Shown: positions 46,730 to 57,680, numbered from the stretch's first letter. The stretch: 64,000 nucleotides of DNA from Tetrapyrgos nigripes (GCA_013368315.1 JAACJM010000168.1:124001-188000), one strand, 5' to 3'. Notes: a model not told the origin generated them from the sequence alone. A program made the numbers and translations.

Positions 46730-48060
46730 TGCTGTTCTTGTGGTGATACTAATCGGTCTACATTGTCGCCAGCCGAGGTACTGACTCTTTTTCTTCGCTA
46801 CCATCACCATCGTCGTCATCGACACTGGTGCCTTAGACCTTCTAATCCCAACGCCAATCTTCACCAATACACAATCGCAAGCCTTAACGAGCGGTTGTCC
46901 ATCACCTACGGTTATGGTGGCACCTCAGGAGACTGTCGTGGCCAAGTATTTCGAGTAGTGGGGGCTACACCTTTCTGGCAGACGTTGGCGCAGACGAAAG
47001 ATGTCGTTTGGGATGATCCGTTCATGGCGTTCCAGTTAATCAGGTTTAGCCAGAGGCAGGAGGAAGTTGGGGGACAGTTTTACTTTGAGTGAGTGATTTC
47101 TTCTGGCTTGGTTATTCGTTATTCGTTTCCTTCTTTTTGTTCCTTTTGTTTTCCAACTTTTTTTTTCATGCGTTTTTCTTCACCTTTTTTCATTTCTATT
47201 TCGTTTCATCTACCGCTACAGGGATTGCTGCTATGTCCGTACATCACATCCTTCCATTGCCCTTCCTCCGCATCATTCTACTATTCAACAGTGACACATA
47301 CCTCTCTCATACCTTCCCCGTCCCAGCACTTCCTTCAATGTTTCACTTTTTTCTTTGGAGTCTTGTGGGTTCTTGGGTTCTTAGTACGATCCTTTTTTTC
47401 CGCTTCGTTTTTTCCGTTGTACTTCTCATTTTCTTCCCTCTGTTTCTCGTTTCTTACCCGCCTTTACTGTTGATGCTGTGGATATTTATTGGGTGTCGAC
47501 GGCATTGGCTGGCGTTGACGGCGACGGCGCCGCTGAAATAAATTTTTACTTTTTCACATCAGCGTTGGAACTGTCGGCTGGTTCAGTGGGCTAGCTCTCG
47601 CGTTGGCGGTGTTGCACGATGGATTACCGTACTTTTTCGCCTCCCATTGATGTCTCAAGGTGAGCTCTCTCGATCCTCGCGGCTCCGCATTAACTTCTTC
47701 CTTTTATCTTACTCCATCTTTTCTTTTCCTTCTACTCTCCACCATCAGCATCAGCTTTACTAACCACACCCTCTTCTCTGTCTCTACTCTCTACTTTTAC
47801 CTACAGGCTTCACCGAAACCTTTCTTCACGGCTGACCGAATACCACGACATTTCCTCCGCTGCCGTACAATCTTCATCAACTTTCAATCCATCACTCTCC
47901 CCTCATCTTCAAATTCCGAAGCTTCGCTGCGATATATACCAGAACAACGCTAATTGGTGGACCTCTGGAGATTATACTAGAGCGGTGTATAATACTTCCA
48001 CGCTTCAGCTTGTCTTTCCCCTCGAATACCCTCAAGATGTTCCTCAGCACTCCAGGTGAG
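46730..48060 (+). pseudogene. Remnant resembling a pepsin-type aspartic protease
   Basis: One frame reads VVIDTGALDLLIPTP around 46810-46855, matching the DTG active-site loop of pepsin-family (A1) proteases, usually DTGSSDLWV. A second frame directly after it reads LNERLSITYGYGGTSGDCRG (about 46885-46940), matching the flap motif YGDGS. The two are about 30 residues apart instead of about 43 and are in different frames, with no good intron between them, which suggests an indel. Farther right only isolated phrases (ANWWTSGDYTRAVYN near 47950) look protein-like. Secreted A1 proteases digest proteins at acid pH in fungi. The reading is tentative: a chance match to both short motifs is possible. 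Confidence 0.3.
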
Positions 48061-49978
48061 TTGTTTCAGTCTTTGTACACAGGCGACTGCTAATTTGATC
48101 CTATTCTCCGGATCAATGGTGAGTGCCGAATCGACTCTGAAATACCTGTTCGTACGAATAGTTCTTGGCTCTTAGAAATAGTGAGTACTTGTTTTTTTTT
48201 TCATCTCTTGTCCTTGCACGAGTCGGAGTTGTGTAGAGCATCGGCGGGTTTGATTTTGCGGCTAAGAATCTCTTTACAGGTTATTCTATGCATGCTTGCT
48301 ATTCGTTGGCGGTCAGTTTTAGGATTAGGGTGCTCCAAGTGGGTTAGGTTGAGAAGTTTGGATGTGCAGATCTGAAGATGGGGACTCGGTAACAGAGATT
48401 TGGGTTTCCCGGTGCACAACAGTGCCTTCGCTCTTCTTAACACCTTCTCATTTCTCCGCTTTCAGGCTTTATCCGATCTCTGGTCCCTCAGCTCCATTAT
48501 GCGCGGAATTTGTGGCCTTATGGCTTAGCACTCTCTATCACCTGGCCTTTTACTGCTCTTTTGGACTCCCGGCTGAGCTTACTCGCCCGCAGTCCAATTA
48601 AGAAGTTTTTTAGAAGGCCTGGCTGCTGAGTTTGCAGCTTTTCCTTGACATGTGGCTGCATCAGTGTCTTTCTCAAGACTTTTTCTCTACTGTCCCTCCC
48701 TCTTTTACGAACCTCCAGCACCACTCCTCGAGCTGCTTATTCTGGGAATAGCTCGGCCTCACTGCTTACCTCTCCTTTTCCAGTTGCTCTGAATTGGTAG
48801 ACTCAGGTGCATTTGCTGGTGCAGCCTTGCACCAGTTTTTGAGCTCGAAGTTTCCGATACAGCAGAGGCTGCTTGGAGAGCTAAAGTAGTGAGTCAAGAT
48901 TGCCATGTAAAGCAGCTCTGCAGTTCCGAACTACCGTCGATAGATCTGAGGACTATCAAGACATTTATGTACTGCTACTAGTATCGCGCTTACTTGGAAT
49001 TGAAGTTTTTGTGTTTTAAATTGTATTTACAAAAATCTAATCATCGCCGTGAGTGCATTGTGAATTTCTACCTACCATCTCTCATATCCATCGTGCAGGA
49101 CCCCAGGGCTGTCCACTGCTTCATCGTCCTTATTTGGATATACCTTCGCGCAGGACCCCCGGGCTGTCCACCGCTAATACCGCTGCCTCCATGGCCACCA
49201 TCGTCTCGTCTCGTTTCATTTTTCCCCCTATACGTTTCTGATCTTTCCCCTCGTTGCAATTTATCGTCATTTATCTCTTTAGTATCCTAGATCGGCTCTC
49301 CTGTTACATACCTCTCGGTTTCATAACTTACTTATATCCTGAGAGACTATCCCCTTTTGTCCCCAGTATCCCCATCTTCCTCACGAGTCTCTCAGGTAAT
49401 AATTCATAATCTCTCCAGTATCTTCATCTTCCTCACGAGTCTCTCAGTTTCTATTAGCGTACTTCGCGTTACCCGCCCTCCACTCCCACTAGCATACATC
49501 TGTACTAATAGCGCTGTCGAGCCTCATTACGTCAAAATATACCCAGGGGAGTCGCTGTTTCAGGACTCCCCGTGATTCGCCTATCTTCCCCATCTCGAAA
49601 TTCATCCCAAGCGACACAAGCAAGGTTCCGACGGAAACAGCTGCGCCAGAGGCGGCCGCGCTTACTGCAAGATGATTAGAAGATTCTCAGTTACACTCTA
49701 CAAACGAGCTTCTTCTAGGAGAAGCTACCAATGAGTTTTTAGTGAGATATCTGGACTGGTATCTAGCTTACAGATGTATCATATTTTCGTACACCTATCC
49801 GTCGAGCGGATATATTGGCATTTCCAAAAAGATTTTAGTGTTCTGTGCTGTCACTTTACAAATTTTGCAAAAAATATTGGGACATTTGTGGATATCAGCA
49901 GGTAGCTATAGTCCATGGGATGAACCAGGTATACTTAGTTTTTGATATAATTATAGTTTGTGGCCAGTAGACAGGATT
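48061..49978. other. Non-coding stretch with small duplications
   Basis: No gene supported. CAGGACCCC.GGGCTGTCCAC occurs at about 49098 and 49153, and CATCTTCCTCACGAGTCTCTC at about 49372 and 49426. The frequency of C/T-rich tracts keeps several short ORFs open. Confidence 0.35.
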
Positions 49979-51310
49979 TGGTATGACCAGGAGACCTGTC
50001 AAAAGTTTTCTCACGGATGACTTGGTCGACCAACTGTTGGTCCAACATGGGCTCAAAACCTTAGTATTATCTTAATTACTCTATAAGAACTATCTAAGGG
50101 TTCATTAGAGACCTTTTATGTGAGTTTGCAGTGTGTAGAAAGTTGGTCGACCAAGTTAGTCGACCAAGTTAGTCGACCAAGTCCCGTGACTTGGTCGACC
50201 AACTCCAGTCCTGGTCGACCAAGATGTCTGACCACTTCCTAGCATCAGTAATATGGCTTTATTACTTTATAAAGACTATAAGTTATGATTAGAGATGTTT
50301 TTATTTGAGTTTGCAGTGTGTAGAAAGTTGGTCGACCAAGTTAGTCGACCAGGTCACGTGACTTGGTCGACCAACTCCAGTCCTGGTCGACCAAGATGTC
50401 TGACCACTTCCTAGCATCAGTAATGGCTTTATTACTTTATAAAAACTATAAGTTATGATTAGAGATGTTTTTATTTGAGTTTGCAGTGTGTAGAAAGTTG
50501 GTCGACCAAGTTAGTCGACCAAGTTAGTCGACCAAGTCCCGTGACTTGGTCGACCAACTCCAGTCCTGGTCGACCAAGATGTCTGACCACTTCCTAGCAT
50601 CAGTAATGGCTTTATTACTTTATAAAAACTATAAGTTATGATTAGAGATGTTTTTATTTGAGTTTTCAGTGTGTAGAAAGTTGGTCGACCAAGTTAGTCG
50701 ACCAAGTCACGTGACTTGGTCGACCAACTCCAGTCCTGGTCGACCAAGATGTCTGACCACTTCCTAGCATCAGTAATAATGGCTTTATTACTTTATAAAA
50801 ACTATAAGTTATGATTAGAGATGTTTTTATTTGAGTTTTCAGTGTGTAGAAAGTTGGTCGACCAAGTTAGTCGACCAAGTTAGTCGACCAAGTCCCGTGA
50901 CTTGTCGACCAACTCCAGTCCTGGTCGACCACGACATCTGACCACTTTCTAGCATCAGTAATGGCTTTATTACTTTATAAAAACTATGTAAGTCATGATA
51001 TATATATATTAGAGAAGTTTTTATTTGAGTCTGCAGTGTGTAGAAAGTTGGTCGACCAGCACATCTGACCACTTTCTACCATCAGTAGAGGCTTTATTAC
51101 TTTGTAAAAACTATCTAAGTGATGATTAGAGATGTTTTTATTTGAGTTTGCAGTGAGTGGAAAGTTGTCGTGACTTGGTCGACCAACTCCAGCACTGGTC
51201 GACCAAGACGTCTGACCACTCCCTAGCCTCAGTACTCTGTTGATTACTTTAAGTTATGTGAGTTTGCAGTCGGTACAAAGTTGGTCGACCATGTTGTCGG
51301 ATCAACCTTT
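49979..51310. repeat. Satellite-like array with TTGGTCGACCAA palindromes
   Basis: About eight units of 117-194 bp. The anchor GTGTGTAGAAAGTTGGTCG begins at 50131, 50316, 50486, 50669, 50842 and 51036, and a variant at 51153. Each unit has an A/T-rich part (GGCTTTATTACTTTATAAA, then GAGATGTTTTTATTTGAG) and a palindromic part: TTGGTCGACCAA, one to three AGTTAGTCGACCA insertions, then AAGTCACGTGACTT or AAGTCCCGTGACTT, then TTGGTCGACCAA again. In several units GTTGGTCGACCAAGT pairs exactly with the later ACTTGGTCGACCAAC, so the unit can fold into a long hairpin. No coding potential. Confidence 0.92.
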
Positions 51311-51486
51311 GTTCTGTTGTTCCTGGCTATGACGCATTCAAATACGTCCTTGTTTCTCACCCCTGCTGGGTCGTCGTCACTGGCTCCACAGACAGGTACA
51401 GACTAATGATATCATCATAGCACAGTCAGACCTGAAGGGTATAAATACGCAACTGTTTGCAGCGAAGCAAGCATCATGTAACCTGA

Positions 51487-51763
51487 ATAAGTATCCCCAT
51501 TCACTCTTAGGGGTCTTGCTGTATACTCTGGATGGATTCTGGCCAACACGAGCTTGATGTGATGCTACGCTGATCATCCCTAGCATTTTTCATTGGCAAT
51601 AACCCCAACGTCTTCCTCTAACGCCAAGGAGGTAGACACTGGGAAATTGCCAACTAATAATGCTAGTGATGATGGGCGTAGCATCATAGCAAGCTCATCG
51701 TGGCTAGAATCCATCAAGAGTATATTATTGCAAGAGCCCTAAGAGTGAATGGGCATTCTTATT
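51487..51763. mobile_element. 277-bp foldback (long-inverted-repeat) element
   Basis: The left arm starts AATAAGTATCCCCATTCACT and runs to about 51602; the reverse complement of 51640-51763 follows the same order (CCCATTCACTCTTAGGG, CTTGC, TATACTC.TGGATGGATTCT, GAGCTTG, GATGCTACGC, TTGGCAAT) with scattered mismatches and small indels. Only about 40 bases are left unpaired in the middle. No target duplication or coding sequence was seen. It is best described as a foldback or MITE-like element. Confidence 0.82.
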
Positions 51764-51816
51764 TTTGGCGAACACGACTTCAAAGATATGTAGATCTGGT
51801 CCACGTCCGTTGTTGT

Positions 51817-51909
51817 GCCAGAATAGTGTAATGGTCTACGCGGCAACTCTGAAGTTAGTCCACTGTCATTCATTCATTGATTCCGCTGGTTCAAGTCTTG
51901 GTTCTGGCA
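51817..51909 (+). tRNA. tRNA-like sequence, probably a pseudo-tRNA
   Basis: GCCAGAA at 51817-51823 pairs with TTCTGGC at 51902-51908, giving a full 7-bp acceptor stem plus a discriminator A. TAGTGTAATGG fits the pol III A box with a GTGT/ACGC D-stem, and GGTTCAAGTCT fits the B box. The length of 93 is about 20 longer than a normal class I tRNA, so an intron or insertion is needed, and the T-stem has two mismatches. The anticodon cannot be assigned safely (CTG is one reading). Confidence 0.35.
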
Positions 51910-51919
51910 CATTAGGTGC

Positions 51920-51989
51920 TGTGCCACTCCACTTATCCGTTACTGAGTTTCTGAGTTGGAACTTTCTTAAGGATATGTGGAGTGGCACA
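51920..51989. repeat. Long hairpin next to the tRNA-like sequence
   Basis: TGTGCCACTCCAC (51920-51932) has its exact reverse complement at 51977-51989, and TATCC/GGATA extends the stem after one unpaired base on each side. The loop is about 32 bases. Confidence 0.8.
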
Positions 51990-52099
51990 TCACTTGATCA
52001 GCAAAGGTATTTATACATTTTTATAGACACTTTTACAAATCGAGGGTTAGGGTTATTAGGATATCCTAGGGTTTGAGTAGGGGTCTACCCCAGGGGGGG

Positions 52100-52365
52100 G
52101 TAGGGGAGGGGCAGGATTTGGGCAGGGGAGGGGCAGGATTTGGGTAGGGGAGGGGCAGGATTTGGGTAGGGGAGGGGCAGGATTTGGGTAGGGGAGGGGC
52201 AGGATTTGAGTAGGGGAGGGGCAGGATTTGGGTAGGGGAGGGGCAGGATTTGGGTAGGGGAGGGGCAGGATTTGGGTAGGGGAGGGGCAGGATTTGGGTA
52301 GGGGAGGGGCAGGATTTGGGTAGGGGAGGGGCAGGATTTGGGTAGGGGGGGGACAGGATTTGGGC
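52100..52365. repeat. 22-bp G-rich minisatellite
   Basis: About twelve near-identical copies of AGGATTTGGGTAGGGGAGGG plus GC (unit 22 bp). Each unit has three or more runs of G on one strand, so G-quadruplex folding is likely. The minus-strand ORF of Pro/Ser repeats across it is a by-product. Confidence 0.95.
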
Positions 52366-52379
52366 AGAGTGTCAAGAAG

Positions 52380-53035
52380 CATCCATGTGTGCATATGAGG
52401 ATGCATATGAGTATACATATACTGAACGCTCTAAGCGGAATGCCTAAAGCGTCCATGTATGTGCATGCATAATGAGTATGAGTATAAGTATGAGTATGAG
52501 TACAAGTATGTATATGAGTATGAACGCTCTGAGCGGAATGCCCAAAGTGTCCATGTATGCATATGAGTATGACTATAAGTATGCATATGCACATACATAT
52601 ACTGAACGCTCTGAGCAGAATGCCTAAAGCGTCCATGTATGTGCATGCATAATGAGTATGAGTATAAGTATTAGTGTGAGTATAAGTATGAGTATGAGTA
52701 CAAGTATGAGTATGAACGCTCTGAGCGGAATGCCCAAAGTGTCCATGTATGCATATGAGTATGACTATAAGTATGCATATGCACATACATATACTGAACG
52801 CTCTGAGCGGAATGCCCAAAGCATCCATGTATGTGCATGAGTATGAGTATGTGTATGAAAGCTCTGAGCCGAATGCCCAAAGCATCCATGTATGTATGAG
52901 TATGAGTATGAGTATGTGTATGTGTATGAACGCTCTGAGCGGAATACCCAAAGCATCCATGTATATGAGTACTCATACTCATGCACATACATGGATGCTT
53001 TTGGCATGAGTATGAGTATAAGTATTCTCTTGACA
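52380..53035. repeat. Compound repeat of GAGTAT hexamers and GCTCTGAGC units
   Basis: Blocks of (GAGTAT/AAGTAT)n alternate with about eight copies of AACGCTCTGAGCGGAATGCC followed by AAAGCGTCCATGTATG. CGCT-CTG-AGCG inside each unit is the same palindrome type as in the next cluster. A 291-residue His/Tyr-rich minus-strand ORF crosses it but is pure repeat. Confidence 0.85.
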
Positions 53036-55470
53036 CTTTAAGTGTCAAGCACGCTCAAAGTGTCAAGTCACTTTCTTGATGCTTTGAGCGTCGAGTACAG
53101 TACTTGACACTCTGAGTGTCAAGTATGAGTGAAAAAAAAGGCTTGAAACTTTGAGTGCAGGTCTGGACGCTCAAAGCGTCAAGACAAGTACTCTACACTT
53201 TGAGCGTTGAGAGGAGTACTTGACACTTAAAGTGTCAAGAGAATCACTCAATGCTCAAAGCGTCAAGAACTTACTAGAGCCTCTCTTTCGATACAATTTT
53301 TTATTCTCAGTGGCTGAAGCATTAAACCAGGATGCTGTGAGCATTGAATCCGCTCACAGCGTCCCATTAAATCTTTAAGTGTAGAATATATTTTGAACGC
53401 TGTGAGCGGAGTGAAAGCTCACAGTGTCCATAAAATCTTTGAGTGTAGAATATGTTTTGGACACTGTGAGTGTTCACTCCGCTCACAGCGTCCTGTTAAA
53501 TTTTTGAGTATAGAATATATTTTGGACACGGTGAGCGGAGTATTACTTCACTCATCCATCAGCGTCCAGATGTGCACTGGCCAAGTGAACGCTTTGGGCG
53601 TTCTTATGGTCCGTGCACTGGAAACCTGCTGCCATCTGAACGCCCAAAGCGTTCACTTCCGCTTTGAGCATCCAGATGTGCACAGACCAAGCAAACACTT
53701 TGGGTATTCTTATGGTCCGTGCACTGGAAACCTGCTGCCATCTGAACGCCCAAAGCGTTCACTTCTGCTTTGAGCGTCCAGATGTGCACGGACCAAGCAA
53801 ACGCTTTGGGCGTTCTTATGGTCCGTGCTCTGTAAATCCATATCTGGATGCCCAAAGCGTTCACTGACGCTTTGAGCATCCAGATGTGCACGGACCAAGC
53901 AAACGCTTTGGGCGTTCCTATGGTCTGTGCAATGCAAACCTGCAGCACATCTGAACGCCCAAAGCGTCAGTGAACGCTTTGGGCGTACAGAGTCAATGAT
54001 TAAGTCATTCATGCAGACAAATGAGGGTGAACGCTCAAGTCGTTGATCTGTTTGTGGCAGCCGGAAGTCTTGGAGTCTCGCTTATTTTCTGATATCAAAA
54101 AATTTTCTGGAGGTAGATAGCTTTTGAAAAGTCTGGAAAAATCGAAAAAAATAGTGAAAAAATTACAGGATAGTTGCTTTCATGTGGAGGAGTACATGTT
54201 TGCGAGATTGCGCAGGAGGACTAGGACGTTGCCATTATATGAAGCTTACCGATAATATATAAAGCAATTCAATTTGTACCTAAGCGACTTCACATGGATA
54301 ATAAAATTGAACACACCTTTTTATGCTCATCGGGTGCAAGAGCACATCTGTACGCTCAAAGCATTCACTGATGCTTTGGGTGTTCAGATGTCCTGTGGTT
54401 TCCTGTGCACGAACCAAGTCTGAATGCCCAAAGCGTCTGTGAACGCTTTGGGCGTACAGATGTGGTGTGGGTGTTTCCTGTGCACGCCCAAAGCGTTCAC
54501 TGATGCTTTGGGCGTTCAGATCTCCTGTACACGGACCAAGTCAGAACGCCCAAAAAGTTTGCTTGGTCTGCACATCTGGACACTCAAAGTGTCCGTGAAC
54601 GCTTTGGGCGTTCAGGTGCTGCAGTCCACAGACCAAGTAAGACACCCAAAGCGGTGTTCGTGTGGTCCATGTGGTCCGTGCACATCTGGACGCCCAAAGC
54701 GTTCGGATATTAGTGCTTTATTTTACAAAGTAGAATTAGTTGTTTACAAGACATAGTAGTAATACATGTATACACAAATCTATAGAAACTTTGAGGGGAG
54801 TGTCAAGTAAGTTTTTGACGTTTTGAGCGTTGAGTAAAGTACTCAAGTACTTGACACTTGGAGTGTCCTTGGTCTGTAAATCTAGTACACATCTGAACGC
54901 TTTGAGCGTCCGAATGTACTTGGAATGTACTACTAGATTTACAGACCAAGTAAAATTATACTGGTCCATGCATCTAGTACACATCTGAACGCTTTGAGCG
55001 TCCGAATGTACTTGGAATGTACTACTAGATTTACAGACACTAGATTTACAGACCAAGTAAAATTATACTTGGTCAATTTTTCTTGACTCTTTGAGCGTTG
55101 ATTAATTCTCTTGGCACTTTAAGTGTACTCGACGCTCAAAGCGTTGAGTGATTCTCTTGACACTTTAAGTGTCAAGTACTGTACTCAACGCTCAAAGCGT
55201 AGAGTACTTGTCTTGATGCTTTGAGCGTCCAGACCTGCACTCAAAGCGTCAAGCATTTTTCTCCACTCATACTTGACACTTTAAGTGTCAAGTACTCCTC
55301 TCAAGGCTCAGAGCGTCAAGTACTCTACTTGACATTCCGAGTGTCAAGTAACTTTCTGGACGCTTTCAGCGTCGAGTACTTCTCTTGACGCTCAGAGTGT
55401 CAAGTAATTTGCTCAACGCTCTGAGCATCAAGACAAGTACTTGACACTTTAAGTGTCTCAAGACAAGTAG
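53036..55470. repeat. Cluster of GACGCT-NNN-AGCGTC palindromes and paired variants
   Basis: Dozens of short palindromes at irregular spacing. Examples: GACACTTTAAGTGTC (53033, 55270), GACACTCTGAGTGTC (53107), GACGCTCAAAGCGTC (53166), GACACTTGGAGTGTC (54853), GACGCTTTCAGCGTC (55359), and GAACGC..GCGTTC forms such as GAACGCTTTGGGCGTTC (53799 region). Between 53.56 and 53.95 kb a unit of about 100 bp containing CCAGATGTGCAC is repeated four times (53576, 53672, 53778, 53880). A 50-bp segment (ATCTGAACGCTTTGAGCGTC) is duplicated near 54891 and 54978. No gene is supported in the cluster. Confidence 0.9.
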
Positions 55471-55673
55471 AATCCCAGTCAGCCCAAAGCTAAAGTCTTT
55501 GAGTTTGTCACTGTCTCTTTGGGAGCCATATCTCAATGCATAAAGCGTTCTTGCTGGTCTGACTACATTATCACAAATTGTGATATCAACAGTCACAATG
55601 TTACTTTGAGCATATCTGATCTTTCATATTCTATTAGTGAACTTCTGCTTCTCTGCAAACACGTTGACATGTC

Positions 55674-55756
55674 CGGTGTCCCATGTCCCATGCCCCATGC
55701 CCCATGCCCCATGCCCCATGTCCCATGCCCCATGCCCCATGCCCCATGTCCCATTG
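55674..55756 (+). repeat. 7-bp minisatellite (CCCATGC/CCCATGT)
   Basis: About eleven head-to-tail heptamers of CCCATGC or CCCATGT. It gives a Pro/His/Cys-rich translation in an ORF that is otherwise unsupported. Confidence 0.92.
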
Positions 55757-55844
55757 AGAAGGTCGACTACAAAGATCCATCTGTTTCGTACCTCAAACTC
55801 CCATCTTCCTCCTACCATCTTCCTCTTGGACACCAACGCCAAAT

Positions 55845-56050
55845 CCAAAACAGTATTCAGTAGAAAGCATTCTCTGCATGCTACAGATTCCCTACAGTTA
55901 GTTATCCATTGGAAAGCATTCTGTGGATATAATAGTGTAGGACGTACCTCAAATTCCCATCTTCCTCTTCCAAAACAGTATTCAGTAGAACGCATTCTCT
56001 GCATACTACAGATTCCCTACAATTAGTTATCAAGCCTTTAGTGGATATAA
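55845..56050 (+). repeat. Direct duplication in the leader of the gene at 56073
   Basis: CAGTATTCAGTAGAA.GCATTCTCTGCAT.CTACAGATTCCCTACA.TTAGTTATC occurs at about 55850 and 55975, about 125 bp apart. GTGGATATAATAGTG follows each copy. The repeat ends just before the ATG at 56073. Confidence 0.8.
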
Positions 56051-56072
56051 TAGTGGACATAATAGTGTAGGA

Positions 56073-57680
56073 ATGAGCCTCCAACTCGAACACTTCTATG
56101 ATCTAGAAGGAAACTTTCAGTTCTGGTCCTCTCCAAATGTCACTAGTCTTCCCAAGTACCGCCCTTTGTGGGTTGAAAGCTATTCAGGTCCTCCTGAGTA
56201 CTATCAGGAGGCTCGCCGCCCCCGATGGTGCCTGGATCAATACCCATGGCTTGCTTTCATGCCAATGCATGATGGGTTCCGTGGGCCACTTTTTGAGCGT
56301 CTCCTCTATGATGGACCTCCAACTACATACAAGGGTAGATACTGGATGGATCCCAATCTTCGAGATCGATGGCTACGACTAGAAGCTAATTTACTGGATC
56401 TTAGTGACTGGTTGAGGTGTAGGGCTGATAGATTCCAACCTGGACATATTATTATGCCTACTGTACCTGGGGCTAGTGGCTATGCAAACTCTCGTGCCAC
56501 TGAGGCAGGAATAAAAGCTGGTCTGAGATCAGCACGTTTCAATTTCTCACTTCTCATGGCCTACCTTTCGTATCTGGTGGCTCTCAACACCACTGATGAA
56601 GAGATACAAGCCATGTCCAGAGCTCAAACAGTTGTGGAGGATGAGGAGACAGAAATATCACTGGAGCCTGCCTGGGCCTGTGAGTGTCAACAAGATAACA
56701 ACAAAAAGCCACCTGTTGACCCGGCATGGCTCTCCAATTTCCAAAATTCTGTAGTTTGTGATTTCTCATCTGGATTGCGTGTTGGTACTTTCTTGAATGC
56801 CCACACCACCTCTTTGCACCCACAAGTTCTTGCTGCTTTTGTCAGAGGCAAGGTTCCAGTGTGGATATGGTGGGGAGGTCTAGACGATCCAATACTCCCA
56901 CCAAAATCTAAACTTTTTAAGCAACTCCTCCCTACAGAGGAAGAGAAAAAGCTGGCTATGCTTAAGAGTGAGATATTTCCACATACACGCCCAGGATTTG
57001 AAGGCCCAATACCTTATGAGGGATCATTGCAGTTGCAAGGGGAGTCTATGAATGAATTCAGAAGGCGTATAGAAATGGAGGCTGAGGTCTACCAAACTAA
57101 GGAAGATGAGAAGGAGAGAGCTCTAAGACTTAGCAGGAGCAGTAAAGCTTGTAAGGAAAACAGTGATGAGAACTTGAGGGAACCAACTGTAGGATCTGCC
57201 ATGTATGAATGGATGGTTTTGGAGTCTGGATTTTGGCTCAGGAAACAGGTTGATAGGATAATCTGGTCATGGAAATGGAAAAATACTCCTGCTTTCAGGA
57301 GACTTTATATTCCTTTTATTGACCAGTGGGATATAAGCCCAGTGTCCACAGGAACTTCCTTAGAGGACTCCTCTTACCAGCCTCCTGATTATGAGCCCAT
57401 CTACTCTGACTCTTCTCAAGAGGCTAATGCTATGGAGGTCTATGATATACCTGGTCCTCCAACTTTGAGCACAAGGCCTGATTATGTACAAGACAGGGTG
57501 GATATGTTTTCATCAGGCGGGACAGTCTCTCAACAAGAATATTTAGTGCAGCCATTGCTGATGGAGGTTCTGGAGCTTCGCTTTGGCATTAAGATGCCTT
57601 CTAACTATTCCAATGACACTGCCTTGTCCTGGATTAGGGTTACTAGGGGGGTCCCAGGGTTGGGTAGGGTTTTAGCCTAG
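56073..57680 (+). CDS. Large intronless protein of unknown function, end merges with a minisatellite
   Basis: A single open frame of 535 residues starting MSLQLEHFYDLEGN. It has Trp/Pro-rich blocks (RPLWVESYSGPPEYYQ, RWCLDQYPWLAFMPMH), LRLEANLLDLSDWLRCR, FNFSLLMAYLSYLVAL, VPVWIWWGG and, late, ESGFWLRKQVDRIIWSWKW. I recognise the style of a multi-copy Agaricomycete family without an assigned domain, but not its function; WFLL-type and WIWWG segments suggest a folded protein, not a transposase I can name. The C-terminus (WIRVTRGVPGLGRVLA) reads straight into the start of the GGGTTGAGG minisatellite, so the native 3' end was probably replaced. No introns, unlike most neighbours, which may mean the real gene has a further exon beyond the repeat. 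Its leader is tandemly duplicated. Confidence 0.6.
   Translation: MSLQLEHFYDLEGNFQFWSSPNVTSLPKYRPLWVESYSGPPEYYQEARRPRWCLDQYPWLAFMPMHDGFRGPLFERLLYDGPPTTYKGRYWMDPNLRDRWLRLEANLLDLSDWLRCRADRFQPGHIIMPTVPGASGYANSRATEAGIKAGLRSARFNFSLLMAYLSYLVALNTTDEEIQAMSRAQTVVEDEETEISLEPAWACECQQDNNKKPPVDPAWLSNFQNSVVCDFSSGLRVGTFLNAHTTSLHPQVLAAFVRGKVPVWIWWGGLDDPILPPKSKLFKQLLPTEEEKKLAMLKSEIFPHTRPGFEGPIPYEGSLQLQGESMNEFRRRIEMEAEVYQTKEDEKERALRLSRSSKACKENSDENLREPTVGSAMYEWMVLESGFWLRKQVDRIIWSWKWKNTPAFRRLYIPFIDQWDISPVSTGTSLEDSSYQPPDYEPIYSDSSQEANAMEVYDIPGPPTLSTRPDYVQDRVDMFSSGGTVSQQEYLVQPLLMEVLELRFGIKMPSNYSNDTALSWIRVTRGVPGLGRVLA

Noticed and set aside
52085..52960. 291-residue minus-strand ORF rich in Pro, Tyr and His
   Set aside because: It is made entirely of the 22-bp minisatellite and the GAGTAT/GCTCTGAGC repeats; frames stay open because of repeat composition.
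53393..54012. Several ORFs in the GACGCT cluster
   Set aside because: They consist of repeated palindromic units read on both strands and have no independent coding evidence.
55519..55863. 114-residue ORF with Cys-Pro-Met-Pro-His repeats
   Set aside because: The repeat part is the 7-bp minisatellite; the rest shows no motif.
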